A DNA stretch of 64,000 nt from Halanaerobium saccharolyticum subsp. saccharolyticum DSM 6643 (GTDB taxonomy: Bacteria; Bacillota; Halanaerobiia; Halanaerobiales; Halanaerobiaceae), in contig NZ_CAUI01000015.1 in the NCBI RefSeq assembly GCF_000350165.1, forward strand, positions 157,313 to 221,312, read 5' to 3'. The notes under the pieces were generated by a model. It did no database searches and was not told the DNA's origin. It saw only the letters and a program-made list of their open reading frames with translations. Made by a program: the position numbers and the translations under genes. This document shows, piece by piece, positions 43,815 through 52,527 of the stretch (positions are counted from its first letter, which is position 1; every line of letters begins with the position of its first letter).

Positions 43815-45230
43815 CTATTTTTTAGATTTATTTAACAAATCGTTCTTAATATTTTCTGCTGCTGTTTTACCAGCACCCATTGCTTTAATTACAGTTGCAG
43901 CACCAGTAACAACATCTCCCCCAGCGTAAACTCCTTCACGACTGGTCTCCTGATCTTCATTTACTTTAATACCGCCCCAGCTTTTAGTTTCAATATCTTT
44001 GGTATTTGATGTCAGCAGTGGATTAGGATTTTGACCGATTGCTATGATTACTGTGTCTACATCCAGCATCCAGTTTGAGTCATCAATTGGCAGCGGGCGT
44101 CTTCTGCCTGAATCATCTTTTTCTCCAAGCTTCATTTTTAAACATTCCATCTTGTTTACTCGACCGTCTTCACCATGAATAGCAACAGGATTGTTCAAAA
44201 GTTTAAACTCTATTCCTTCTTCTTCAGCATGATGTATTTCTTCACTTCTAGCTGGCATTTGTTCCGCAGCTCTTCTATAAACTATATATACATCCTCTGC
44301 CCCCAGTCTTTTTGCAGTTCTAGCTGAGTCCATAGCCACATTACCAGCCCCAACTACTGCAACCTTATCTCCAACTACAACCGGTGTTTTATATTCCGGG
44401 TATTTAAATGCCTTCATTAGATTAACTCTTGTTAAAAATTCATTTGCAGAATAAACGCCATTAAGATTTTCACCAGGAATATTCAAAAATCTCGGCAGGC
44501 CTGCACCTACACCAATAAACATCGCTTCATATCCCTGTTCAAATAGCTCATCAACTGTCATTGTTTTTCCGACTACAACATTCAGTCTGATTTCTACTCC
44601 AAGATCTTTAATAGCTTCAACTTCCCTGTCTACTATATCTTTCGGGAGTCTAAATTCAGGGATCCCATAACGTAATACTCCTCCTGTATCGTGCAGTGCT
44701 TCAAAAATGGTTACATCAAACCCATATTTAGCAAGATCAGCTGCTGCAGTCAAGCCAGCTGGTCCAGCTCCAATTACTGCAACTTTTTTTTCTTCCAGTT
44801 CTGGTATTTTCATCTTTTCTAATTCAGCAGCAGATGACTTATCTGTACCTTTTTCCATATTATAATCTGCTACATATCTTTCTAAACGACCAATTGCAAC
44901 TGGCTCATTTTTAATCCCCATGACACAAACTTTTTCACACTGTTCTTCCTGAGGACAAACCCGACCACAAACGGCTGGTAAATTATTTTTACTTTTAATT
45001 ATCTGGTTTGCTTCGACAACATCTCCATCTAATATAGCCTGAATAAATTGAGGTATAGGTACATGGACCGGACAACCTTCAACACAAGGCTGATGCTTAC
45101 ACTGCAGACATCTTTCTGCCTCAACAACTGCCTCTTCATCACTATAACCAAATGGGACTTCATCAAAATTCTTAATTCTCTCTTCAGGTTCTTGTTCCCG
45201 CATTGGAGTTTTTGTCTTTTGTAAAGCCAT
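43815..45230 (-). CDS. nfnB: NfnB/SudA-type NADPH-linked flavoprotein subunit (glutamate-synthase small-subunit-like)
   Basis: Protein of 471 residues. N-terminal cysteines CLQCKHQPCVEGCP and CGRVCPQEEQCEKVC hold two [4Fe-4S] clusters; GAGPAGLTAAADLAKYGF binds FAD; GAGNVAMDSARTAKRLGAE binds NADP(H); and VYAGGDVVTGAATV closes the FAD domain. With the NfnA gene immediately ahead this is most likely the electron-bifurcating NADH-dependent ferredoxin:NADP+ oxidoreductase, rather than glutamate synthase, since no large GltB subunit is nearby. Overlaps nfnA by one base (TAATG). Confidence 0.88.
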   Translation of the reverse strand: MALQKTKTPMREQEPEERIKNFDEVPFGYSDEEAVVEAERCLQCKHQPCVEGCPVHVPIPQFIQAILDGDVVEANQIIKSKNNLPAVCGRVCPQEEQCEKVCVMGIKNEPVAIGRLERYVADYNMEKGTDKSSAAELEKMKIPELEEKKVAVIGAGPAGLTAAADLAKYGFDVTIFEALHDTGGVLRYGIPEFRLPKDIVDREVEAIKDLGVEIRLNVVVGKTMTVDELFEQGYEAMFIGVGAGLPRFLNIPGENLNGVYSANEFLTRVNLMKAFKYPEYKTPVVVGDKVAVVGAGNVAMDSARTAKRLGAEDVYIVYRRAAEQMPARSEEIHHAEEEGIEFKLLNNPVAIHGEDGRVNKMECLKMKLGEKDDSGRRRPLPIDDSNWMLDVDTVIIAIGQNPNPLLTSNTKDIETKSWGGIKVNEDQETSREGVYAGGDVVTGAATVIKAMGAGKTAAENIKNDLLNKSKK

Positions 45231-46060
45231 TAATTATCCTCCTCGACTTCTTTGTAATGCACTAAATCTTCTTCATTTTGATAAAAATTTAATCTATTCA
45301 TTAATTCTTCAAAGTCAACCTGATGAGCATCAAAGGCAGGTCCATCAACACAGGTGAACTTTCTTTCTCCCCCAACAGTTACTCGACAAGCCCCACACAT
45401 TCCGGTTCCATCAACCATAATTGTATTTAAACTGACAATAGTCTCTATTCCATACTCTTCAGTCATATCTGCTACAGCTTTCATCATTGGTACCGGACCA
45501 ATTGCTACAACTAAGTCAATATCATCCTCTTCTTCCAGTAAATCTTTTAAAATTTCTGTTACAAAACCATGGTGCCCATAGCTGCCATCATCAGTGGCAA
45601 TATATACTCGATCACTATACTCATTTAATTCATCTTCTAAAATAATTAAGTTCTTAGTTCTTGCGCCTGTGATACTTATTACTTCAGCTCCCTGCTCATA
45701 AAAACCTCTTACTTTAGGGTATAAAAGAGCAGTTCCTGAACCCCCACCTAATAATACCACCTTATTATATCCTTCCATTTCAATATGATGGCCTAAAGGG
45801 CCAACAATATCCTGAATATAATCTCCTTTATCCATCTTTCCTAATAATTTGGTAGAATATCCAACTTCCTGAAAAATAATACTAATAATTCCTGTTTCAC
45901 GTTCATAATCAGCTACAGTCAGTGGAATTCGTTCACCTTTTTCATCTACTCTTAATATTATGAAGTTACCCGGCTCAGTTTTTTTTGCAATTAAAGGTGC
46001 TTTAACCTTTAGTTTTTTGATAGTTGGTGCCAGAACTTCTTTCTCTAAAATTTCATACAT
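45230..46060 (-). CDS. nfnA: NfnA/SudB-type NAD(H)-linked flavoprotein subunit
   Basis: Protein of 276 residues with an FAD-binding barrel (IPLTVADY, IDIVGPLG-like QDIVGPLGHHIE), a Rossmann NAD domain (VVLLGGGSGTALLYP, IGPVPMMKAV) and a C-terminal [2Fe-2S] segment DGTGMCGACRVTVGGERKFTCVDGP, in which cysteines and an aspartate coordinate the cluster. Together with NfnB it would balance NADH, NADPH and reduced ferredoxin. The family also includes sulfide dehydrogenase SudB and dihydroorotate dehydrogenase PyrK; pairing with NfnB favours Nfn. Confidence 0.87.
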   Translation of the reverse strand: MYEILEKEVLAPTIKKLKVKAPLIAKKTEPGNFIILRVDEKGERIPLTVADYERETGIISIIFQEVGYSTKLLGKMDKGDYIQDIVGPLGHHIEMEGYNKVVLLGGGSGTALLYPKVRGFYEQGAEVISITGARTKNLIILEDELNEYSDRVYIATDDGSYGHHGFVTEILKDLLEEEDDIDLVVAIGPVPMMKAVADMTEEYGIETIVSLNTIMVDGTGMCGACRVTVGGERKFTCVDGPAFDAHQVDFEELMNRLNFYQNEEDLVHYKEVEEDN

Positions 46061-46241
46061 AATTGACCTCCTCTTATTTTAAAAAAGCAAAACAAAAAAT
46101 CCTGCTTCTATACTTAATTCTTTGCCAGGCCTCTTAAATCCTTCTTAATTTAACAAATAATCTTTTTAAACATTAAATTATTTTATCCATACAACTGGAA
46201 TGTAATAATTTTGAAAATAAAGCAATATCTAAAAATGATTC

Positions 46242-46270
46242 TTGACAAAAATATTAATTTAAGTTAGAAT
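46242..46270 (+). promoter_or_regulatory. Sigma-A type promoter for tRNA-Leu
   Basis: TTGACA (46242-46247) and TAGAAT (46265-46270) are exactly 17 bp apart. The start point would fall just before the mature 5' end at 46284, so the leader is only a few bases long. Confidence 0.75.
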
Positions 46271-46283
46271 ATAATTTGTTAGT

Positions 46284-46370
46284 GCGAAAGTGGCGGAACT
46301 GGCAGACGCGCTAGGTTCAGGGTCTAGTGGTCTCACGACCGTGAGGGTTCGAATCCCTCCTTTCGCACCA
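46284..46370 (+). tRNA. tRNA-Leu (anticodon CAG)
   Basis: 87 nt with encoded CCA. The acceptor stem GCGAAAG pairs with CTTTCGC, the D-arm follows (GGCGGAACTGGCAGACGC), the anticodon stem CTAGG/TCTAG encloses TTCAGGG with anticodon CAG, a long variable arm (TGGTCTCACGACCG) is of class II, and GAGGGTTCGAATCCCTC is the T arm. It reads CUG codons, which are rare in an AT-rich genome. The gene stands alone on the plus strand amid minus-strand genes. Confidence 0.97.
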
Positions 46371-46395
46371 TTTTTATATTCTTAATATAGTAGTT

Positions 46396-46425
46396 AAAGA
46401 GCAGAGGATTCTCTGCTCTTTTTTT
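46396..46425 (+). terminator. Intrinsic terminator after tRNA-Leu
   Basis: An 11-bp perfect stem (46396-46406 with 46411-46421) with a four-base loop runs directly into a stretch of T. It lies 26 bp after the tRNA. Confidence 0.93.
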
Positions 46426-46500
46426 ATTTATTAAAAGTTTTTAAACTTTATTACAACAATATCTTTAGTTTAAATCGCTCAACTTAAACTAAGTCTTAAC

Positions 46501-47703
46501 TTAAGCTTCTAATTCTCTGACAAAATCTGCAATTCGACTAATACCTTCTCGAATTTTATCTTCGCTTAAAGCAAAAGAAATACGAATATAATTATCCATA
46601 CCAAATGCTATTCCAGGCACAACTGCTACTTTATTTTCTTCTAACAATAAATCTGAAAATGTAAGTGATCCTTTAATTTCTTGACCATTTATCTTTTTAG
46701 AAATTAATTCAGAAATATTAATGAAAAAATAAAAGGCTCCTGCGGGTTTGATTGCTTCTAAGCCCTTGATATCTGAAAGCAGCTCAGCAGTCAAATCTCT
46801 TCTAGCCTGATAAATCTCGCGACGTTCATTGATAACTTCCTCAAGTTCCTTATTTTCTAAAGCTTTGGCGCTTGCATATTGAGCAATAGTATTAACGTTA
46901 GAGGTAGAATGACTCTGTATTTTTGCCATTCTATCTATCCACTTTTTAGATCCAAAACCAAAGCCTACTCTCCAACCTGTCATCGAATATGTTTTTGACA
47001 TTCCATTAACAATTAAAATCCTCTCTTTTAATTCAGGAAACAGTTCTATCATTGAAGAAAATTCCTGACCATCATAGAGCAGTTTATCATAAATTTCATC
47101 ACTAATAATAAAAATATCCTTGTCAATAATCACTTCAATTAAATCTCTAATTTCTGACTTCGAATAAAAATGACCATCAGGATTAGAAGGAGAATTAATA
47201 ATAATTGCTTTTGTATTAGCTGTTATACTATTTTTTAATTCTGCTGCGCTTAATTTAAATTTATTTTCGGTTTTTGTTTCAATTAAAACAGGCTTAGCAC
47301 CTGCTAATTTAACGATTTCAGTATAAGATACCCAGTAAGGTTTGGGAATTAAAATTTCATCTTCTGGATTTGAAATTGCCGAAAGAGCATTATATAAAAC
47401 CTGTTTGCCACCATTACAGACTATAACCTCATTAGTTGAATACTTATAGGAATAATTGGAAGCGAAATGTTTAACTGCAGCCTTTTTTAATTTAGGTAGT
47501 CCTGAAACAGATGTATATCCTGTATAACCTTTGTCCATTGCTTCTACTGCTGCTTTTTTAATAAATTCCGGTGTTGGAAAATCTGGCTCACCTGCTCCAA
47601 AACTTATTACATTTTCACCTTTTGCAATCAATCTATTTGCTTTGCTGCTAACAGCAATTGTTTTTGATTCTTCAATCTTTGCAATCTTTGTTGAATAATT
47701 CAT
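46501..47703 (-). CDS. aspC: Pyridoxal-phosphate aminotransferase, aspartate aminotransferase family (class Ib)
   Basis: About 400 residues. FGAGEPDFPTP and YTSVSGLPKLKKA at the N-terminus, SPSNPDG, D202 and Y205 (SDEIYDK), K237 (NGMSKTYSMTGW, the Schiff-base lysine) and the following arginine R245 are the cofactor-contacting residues. The C-terminal substrate arginine lies in DNYIRISFALSED. Subgroup Ib aspartate aminotransferases are typical of Bacillus and Thermus; prephenate or other substrates are possible. The start at 47703 follows GAGGTG; a GTG two codons upstream is within that ribosome site. No co-transcribed neighbour. Confidence 0.92.
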   Translation of the reverse strand: MNYSTKIAKIEESKTIAVSSKANRLIAKGENVISFGAGEPDFPTPEFIKKAAVEAMDKGYTGYTSVSGLPKLKKAAVKHFASNYSYKYSTNEVIVCNGGKQVLYNALSAISNPEDEILIPKPYWVSYTEIVKLAGAKPVLIETKTENKFKLSAAELKNSITANTKAIIINSPSNPDGHFYSKSEIRDLIEVIIDKDIFIISDEIYDKLLYDGQEFSSMIELFPELKERILIVNGMSKTYSMTGWRVGFGFGSKKWIDRMAKIQSHSTSNVNTIAQYASAKALENKELEEVINERREIYQARRDLTAELLSDIKGLEAIKPAGAFYFFINISELISKKINGQEIKGSLTFSDLLLEENKVAVVPGIAFGMDNYIRISFALSEDKIREGISRIADFVRELEA

Positions 47704-47851
47704 AATCACACCTCATTAACTTATTAATATTTAAAGTTTTATCTAAAAAATCAAAAAAACTCCAGCTAAATATTTTATTTGGATAAAAAAGAACAATATG
47801 ATAATATTACTACCTAAAATATAACATAAAAACAAGCAAAAAACAAAAAAA

Positions 47852-47870
47852 AGAGAGCAATAAGCCCTCT
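47852..47870 (-). terminator. Intrinsic terminator after nusB
   Basis: Minus-strand AGAGGGC/GCTCTCT stem (with G-U pairing) followed by a long T run, only two bases beyond the nusB stop; it ends the efp-nusB operon. Confidence 0.8.
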
Positions 47871-47872
47871 TT

Positions 47873-48274
47873 TTAAGCAAATTTTGATAGTATTCCATTA
47901 ATAAAAGAAGGTGAACTATCATCTGCATATTTTTTTGCAATTTTTACTGCCTCATTAATAGCAACTTTAACTGGAATCTCATGCTGAATTTCATAAGCAG
48001 CAATTCTTAAAATATTTCTATCAATTGCCGGCATTCTTTCTATATCCCAATTAATTGCATATTCGTTAATCTGGGCATCTAATAATTCGAGCTCCATTAT
48101 AATTCCTTCGAGAAGCTCTTCAGCATATAAGTCTTCCTCAGTAATACCCTTTTCAGCTATAAAATTATCGTAGCTTTTTTTATAGTTTTCTAGATCAATT
48201 TTTTTTCTGATGTCCAGACCATAAAGAATCTGCAAAACCCAGACTCTCTGTTTATGTCGCGAAACTTTTTGCAT
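47873..48274 (-). CDS. nusB: Transcription antitermination / ribosomal RNA maturation factor NusB
   Basis: All-helical protein of 133 residues. RQRVWVLQILYGLDIRK at the N-terminus (after MQKVSRHK) and the block IDRNILRIAAYEIQHEIPVKVAINEAVKIAKKYADDSSPSFINGIL are family-defining. It binds boxA RNA with NusE. It closes an operon with DUF2273, AmaP and Asp23 proteins, the arrangement found in many clostridia. Confidence 0.96.
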   Translation of the reverse strand: MQKVSRHKQRVWVLQILYGLDIRKKIDLENYKKSYDNFIAEKGITEEDLYAEELLEGIIMELELLDAQINEYAINWDIERMPAIDRNILRIAAYEIQHEIPVKVAINEAVKIAKKYADDSSPSFINGILSKFA

Positions 48275-48310
48275 AAAGAAAATACCTCATTTCTAAACTC
48301 TATTTAAACT

Positions 48311-48547
48311 CTATTTAAATCTATCTGGAATAATTCTTAATATAAAGTCTTTTAAATCCTCTTCAAAACGCCAGCGCATCCCTAAATAATAACCAACTAA
48401 AGTAGTTAAAAAGAGCAGTAAGGTTTTAAAAAAACCGATAGTTAAAATTAAAATACCGATAATTAAACCAATTAAAGCTCCAATAATTTTTTTGCGGTTG
48501 ATATATATATATTGGGATAATTCCTCTTTGAATTCTTTTTTATCCAT
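48311..48547 (-). CDS. DUF2273 small membrane protein
   Basis: 78 residues, mostly two adjacent membrane segments (about 20-37 and 40-56) with a basic C-terminus GMRWRFEEDLKDFILRIIPDRF. This is the DUF2273 pattern; its members almost always sit by amaP and asp23 but have no known activity. The ATG at 48547 is preferred, as the ATG at 48565 lies in its GAGGTGG ribosome site and overlaps the amaP stop. Confidence 0.82.
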   Translation of the reverse strand: MDKKEFKEELSQYIYINRKKIIGALIGLIIGILILTIGFFKTLLLFLTTLVGYYLGMRWRFEEDLKDFILRIIPDRFK

Positions 48548-48561
48548 TTTTATAGACCACC

Positions 48562-49101
48562 TCATTCTACATTCTTGGGCAGTTTATTATCTTTTTTTAC
48601 ATCATCAATTTGAATTTGTACCTTTGCTACCTCTATACCTGTAGTCTTTGTGATATAACTTTTTAAATCATGCTGTATATTCTCACTAATAGCAGGTAAA
48701 TCACCGGGAACAGTAAGATTTCCACTTAAAATTATCTTTAATCCCTGATCCAGTTCTTCTATTTTAATTTTAATATCTTCAAACTTTTCTTTTTCTTTAA
48801 CTCTATCTTTAATTAAATTTGATAAAGCTGAAATTGTAATTGTAATATCTCCTGATTCTGAACTTAATAATCTGGTTGATTTAAACTTTTTATCAGTAAA
48901 ATAAGGGTAGATTACAAATAGTGACATAAAAAGAACAACTAAATAGACAACTGCAATCTGCCAGTTATTATAGCTTGTAGAAATTAAATTAGGGATAAAA
49001 TTCACCGATAAAACACCAAAACTATATAGAGAAAGAGTTATGCTTAAAACGATAAGAATTAAAGCAATTAAAAAAGAAAATATGTTTTTTATAATTTTCA
49101 T
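48562..49101 (-). CDS. amaP: Alkaline shock response membrane anchor protein AmaP
   Basis: 179 residues: two N-terminal membrane helices (about 7-32 and 48-67) followed by a soluble alpha/beta domain (SGDITITISALSNLIKDRVKE...VQIQIDD) resembling the Asp23 fold. In Staphylococcus aureus AmaP anchors Asp23 to the membrane; the same role is inferred here because asp23 lies 33 bp upstream. Confidence 0.85.
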   Translation of the reverse strand: MKIIKNIFSFLIALILIVLSITLSLYSFGVLSVNFIPNLISTSYNNWQIAVVYLVVLFMSLFVIYPYFTDKKFKSTRLLSSESGDITITISALSNLIKDRVKEKEKFEDIKIKIEELDQGLKIILSGNLTVPGDLPAISENIQHDLKSYITKTTGIEVAKVQIQIDDVKKDNKLPKNVE

Positions 49102-49134
49102 TTGGCTTAACCTCCAATCATTTTCAAAGAATAA

Positions 49135-49578
49135 TTATTCTTTGTCTTCTACTTCCTCTACTTCTTTGTTTTCAACCTCTTCTTGTTCCTCTTCCGGAAA
49201 ATTAACTCCCTGAACATGAACATTAACTGCTTTAACATTCAAACCTGTCATCCCTTCAATTGCCTGTTTTACGTTATCTTGAATTTTCCAGGCAACATCT
49301 GGTATGGAATTTCCATAATTAATAATGACATATACATCAACTAAAGCAGTCTCCTCTTTAACTTCTACTTTAACACCCTTACTTAAGTTTTTTCTACCCA
49401 GCATATCAGCTAATCCACCAGCAAGACCACCGCTCATTCCAGCTACACCTTCAATTTCTGTAGCTGCTAAACCGGTAATAATTCCCACTACTTCATCAGC
49501 AATCTTAATACTTCCCTCATCAATATTTTCAGTTTCTAAATTTTCCGCTTCTACATCTTTAATTTTTTTATCACTCAT
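49135..49578 (-). CDS. asp23: Asp23/Gls24 family envelope stress response protein
   Basis: 147 residues. IADEVVGIITGLAATEIEGVAGMSGGLAGGLADMLGRKNLSKGVKVE and VDVYVIINYGNSIPDVAWKIQDNVKQAIEGMTGLNVKAVNVHVQGV are typical. Acidic, Glu-rich tails flank the domain. It probably assembles under the membrane via AmaP. It lies in the efp-oxidoreductase-asp23-amaP-DUF2273-nusB operon. Confidence 0.93.
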   Translation of the reverse strand: MSDKKIKDVEAENLETENIDEGSIKIADEVVGIITGLAATEIEGVAGMSGGLAGGLADMLGRKNLSKGVKVEVKEETALVDVYVIINYGNSIPDVAWKIQDNVKQAIEGMTGLNVKAVNVHVQGVNFPEEEQEEVENKEVEEVEDKE

Positions 49579-49607
49579 AGTTTAACCTCCTTCTATTTAC
49601 TCAAAAT

Positions 49608-50735
49608 TTATCTTTTAACATCAGCCAACTTTTGATTTTGTTCAGAATATTGACCAACAATTAAAACACCAATTTTATCTCCATTATCTTTAATCACTTT
49701 TACATAAGTGTCATTATCAACTATAATTTCTTCTTCATAGTCTCCTTCTTCATTTAACTCACCCAGAGAGACAACATTTATGCCGGCAACTTTTAATTTA
49801 TGAGAACGTACATAACCATCAAATTCAGCCTCTCCTCCACTCATAACAGTACCCGCTACTCTTCCTTGAGCCAAAGAAGGCGGCCAGATTCCATAGATTT
49901 CCCCTTCATATTCTGCCACATCACCTGCAGCATAAACATCAGGGTTTGAGGTTTGCATTTTACTATTGACTTTAACACCATTATTGATTTCAATATCAAG
50001 ATTTTCGATCAGAGATGTATTGGATCTAACTCCAGTTGAAATTAAAACAAGATCTGCTTCAATTTCTTGATCTTCCAAAACAACTTTTTCTACACTCTGC
50101 TGGCCATCAAAACCTTTAGTAGTGGCATCTGTAATTACTTTTACATCATTTGCTTTAAGTTTTTCTTCCAGGAGATCTCCTCCTTTTTTATCAAGCTGCA
50201 TTGGCAGCAGATAAGGTGCAACTTCCAAAACAGTTGTATCCAATCCTGCTTTAGCAAAATTATAGGCAATTTCTAGACCTAAAAGTCCACCACCGACCAC
50301 AACTGCTTTTTTTGCTTTTTCAGCCGCCTTGTTAATTACTTTTAAATCAGCTGCGGTTCTTAAAGTAAATATATTTTCCAGATCCATACCAGAAAACGGT
50401 GGTACAAAACAGTGAGAACCATTTGCCAGTAGTAATTTGTCATAATTATATTGATCACTATTACTCTTAATAACTTTATTTCCCAAATCAACCTCAGTAA
50501 TTTTTTCACCAAGATGAAGATTAATATTATTATCTTCAAACCACTGCTCATCATTAATAATAATTTCTTCTACCTCAACTTCACCTGATAAGCATTCGAT
50601 CAATCGGGGTCGATAATAAAATGGATAATTTTCATCAGTGAAAATAGATATTTTATCATCTTTTTTTCTGTTTTTCAAAATTTCTTTTGCTGCAGATACT
50701 CCAGCTGCACCAGCTCCAATAATTAAATAGTCCAT
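49608..50735 (-). CDS. FAD/NAD(P)-dependent oxidoreductase (rubredoxin- or nitrite-reductase-like pyridine nucleotide disulfide family)
   Basis: About 375 residues with two dinucleotide-binding folds: IIGAGAAGVSAAKEIL at the N-terminus for FAD, VVVGGGLLGLEIAYNFAKAGL for NAD(P)H, and VYAAGDVAEYEG closing the FAD domain. No redox-active CxxC was seen. Relatives reduce rubredoxin, ferredoxin or nitrite-reductase domains; the electron acceptor is unknown. ATG 50735 follows AAGGGGGA; a TTG just upstream is not needed. Sits 29 bp after efp, an unusual partner. Confidence 0.85.
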   Translation of the reverse strand: MDYLIIGAGAAGVSAAKEILKNRKKDDKISIFTDENYPFYYRPRLIECLSGEVEVEEIIINDEQWFEDNNINLHLGEKITEVDLGNKVIKSNSDQYNYDKLLLANGSHCFVPPFSGMDLENIFTLRTAADLKVINKAAEKAKKAVVVGGGLLGLEIAYNFAKAGLDTTVLEVAPYLLPMQLDKKGGDLLEEKLKANDVKVITDATTKGFDGQQSVEKVVLEDQEIEADLVLISTGVRSNTSLIENLDIEINNGVKVNSKMQTSNPDVYAAGDVAEYEGEIYGIWPPSLAQGRVAGTVMSGGEAEFDGYVRSHKLKVAGINVVSLGELNEEGDYEEEIIVDNDTYVKVIKDNGDKIGVLIVGQYSEQNQKLADVKR

Positions 50736-50763
50736 CAAATATCCCCCTTAATTAAATTAATAT

Positions 50764-51327
50764 TTAACTGTTTGCTCTTTCTATATATTCATTATTTCTA
50801 GTATCTATTTTAAGTGTGTCGCCCTCTTCAATAAATAAAGGAACCTGAACTACTAACCCTGTTTCCATAGTTGCTGGTTTATTACCTCCAGATACTGTAT
50901 TCCCTCTAATGTTTGGCTGAGTATCCTCAACTTTCAATTCAACAAAGGTAGGTAAGTCTATATCAATCGGGCGTCCCTGATAAACAGAAATATCTAGTTC
51001 CATATTCTCCTTTAAATACTTTATCTTATCTCCCAGCTGTTCTTCACTAAGATGAAATTGTTCATATGTATCATTATCCATAAAAATATAGTCACTGCCA
51101 TCCCAGTATAAAAACTGCATTTTCTTTTTTTCGACATGCGCATTTTCTACTTTTTCTCCTGCTTTAAACGTTTTATTGATAGTATATCCTTCTTCTACAT
51201 TACGTAATTTTGTTCTAACAAATGCACTTCCTCTACCAGATTTTGAGTGTTGAAATTCAATTACCTGATATACCTCTCCATCCAGCTCTATTGTTAAACC
51301 TGTATTAAAATCGTTTGTTGAAATCAT
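50764..51327 (-). CDS. efp: Elongation factor P
   Basis: Relieves ribosome stalling at polyproline. 187 residues, three beta-barrel domains, ending with the conserved [15 protein letters not shown]. The tip of domain I reads [16 protein letters not shown], so the usually modified lysine at position 32 (GKG in Bacillus and E. coli) is an arginine here (AGA codon). Arginine at this place is modified by EarP in some proteobacteria; no such gene is in view. A sigma-A promoter precedes it. Confidence 0.95.
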   Translation of the reverse strand: MISTNDFNTGLTIELDGEVYQVIEFQHSKSGRGSAFVRTKLRNVEEGYTINKTFKAGEKVENAHVEKKKMQFLYWDGSDYIFMDNDTYEQFHLSEEQLGDKIKYLKENMELDISVYQGRPIDIDLPTFVELKVEDTQPNIRGNTVSGGNKPATMETGLVVQVPLFIEEGDTLKIDTRNNEYIERANS

Positions 51328-51360
51328 TTGAGCACCTCCACTATTTTTTACTGCAGTTCA

Positions 51361-51389
51361 ATTATAGCAGAAATTAGCTTTTTAAACAA
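51361..51389 (-). promoter_or_regulatory. Sigma-A type promoter for the efp-nusB operon
   Basis: On the minus strand TTGTTT (51384-51389), 17 bp, then a perfect TATAAT (51361-51366), about 35 bp before the efp ATG. The genes down to nusB are closely spaced, with no strong terminator until 47870. Confidence 0.7.
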
Positions 51390-51459
51390 ATTATTGCCTT
51401 CAAATTAATCACTCTTTTTAATTGAAAATAATTAGAAATTAAAACTGATTTCAATTTAA

Positions 51460-52527
51460 TTACAAAATTATCAGTTCTTTGGGAGCAGAATTTAAAACTT
51501 CACAACCAGATTCTGTAATTAAAAGGTCATCTTCGATGCGGACTCCTCCAAGTCCTGAAACATAAATCCCAGGCTCATCTGTAACAACCATTCCTGCTTT
51601 TAAAACAGCTTCGGAAGTATAAGATAATCTTGGTGCTTCATGAATTTCAAGTCCCACACCATGACCTAAACCATGGCCGAAGTTATCTTTATAACCTGCT
51701 TCAGCAATAAAATCTCTGGCAATTTTATCTGCATCAAAACAATCCATGCCTGCTTTGATCTCTGCAATCACCTTCTCTTGAGCTGTTAGAACCAGCTCAT
51801 AGATATCTCTTAATTTAGCTTTTGGCTCACCGACAGCTAGAGTTCTGGTAATGTCTGAATGATATCCCTGATAAACAGTTCCAAAATCAATTGTAACTAA
51901 ATCACCCAGTTCAATCTTTTTTTCTGAAGCAACCCCATGTGGAAGAGCACCTCTTTTACCAGATGCTACAATAAAATCAAAGGCATTGGCTTCTCCACCC
52001 TGTCTTTTCATAAAAAACTCAAGCTCTAAAGCTACCTCTTTTTCGCTTTTGCCTGGTTCAATAAAATCAATTAAAAACTGAAATCCTTGATCTGCTATTT
52101 CTACAGCTTTTTTTATTTTTTCTATCTCAGATTCATCTTTAATGATTCTGAGTTCTTCAATAAGTGATTCTTCGGGATTTAAAGAATCAAGATCTAATTT
52201 TTCTTTTAAATTTTGATACATTTTAAAATTCAAATCCTGACTTTCAAAACTTAAATTTTTAATGTTTTTTCTTTTTAAAAGTTCAGAAAATCCATTGATA
52301 AAGTTACTGCTTATTTCTTCAATCACACAGCCATCAGTCTGATCTTCTGCCTGATCTAAATAACGAAAATCAGTAATAAATATACTATCATTTTGAGTAA
52401 TTAAAAGTTTACCTGCAGTACCTGTAAAACGGCTTAAATATCTTACATTTTCATTTTTTGTCACTAAAAAAGCCTCAATATTTTTTTCTTTTAGCTTTTC
52501 TTTAATCTTATTTATTCGTTTCTCCAT
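51460..52527 (-). CDS. Xaa-Pro dipeptidase/aminopeptidase, M24 family
   Basis: 355 residues: creatinase-type N domain (about 1-125) then the pita-bread M24 fold. The dimetal ligands are recognisable: D in TIDFGTVYQGYHSD and the following D of SDITRT, H in GHGLGHGVGLEIHE, E in TDEPGIYV and E in VRIEDDLL. Cytoplasmic, cleaving N-terminal residues before proline. Commonly located beside aroQ and efp in Firmicutes, as here. Confidence 0.93.
   Translation of the reverse strand: MEKRINKIKEKLKEKNIEAFLVTKNENVRYLSRFTGTAGKLLITQNDSIFITDFRYLDQAEDQTDGCVIEEISSNFINGFSELLKRKNIKNLSFESQDLNFKMYQNLKEKLDLDSLNPEESLIEELRIIKDESEIEKIKKAVEIADQGFQFLIDFIEPGKSEKEVALELEFFMKRQGGEANAFDFIVASGKRGALPHGVASEKKIELGDLVTIDFGTVYQGYHSDITRTLAVGEPKAKLRDIYELVLTAQEKVIAEIKAGMDCFDADKIARDFIAEAGYKDNFGHGLGHGVGLEIHEAPRLSYTSEAVLKAGMVVTDEPGIYVSGLGGVRIEDDLLITESGCEVLNSAPKELIIL

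Noticed and set aside
43815..45230. Glutamate synthase small subunit (GltD)
   Set aside because: No large subunit gene is nearby, and the adjoining NfnA-type subunit makes an Nfn complex more likely.
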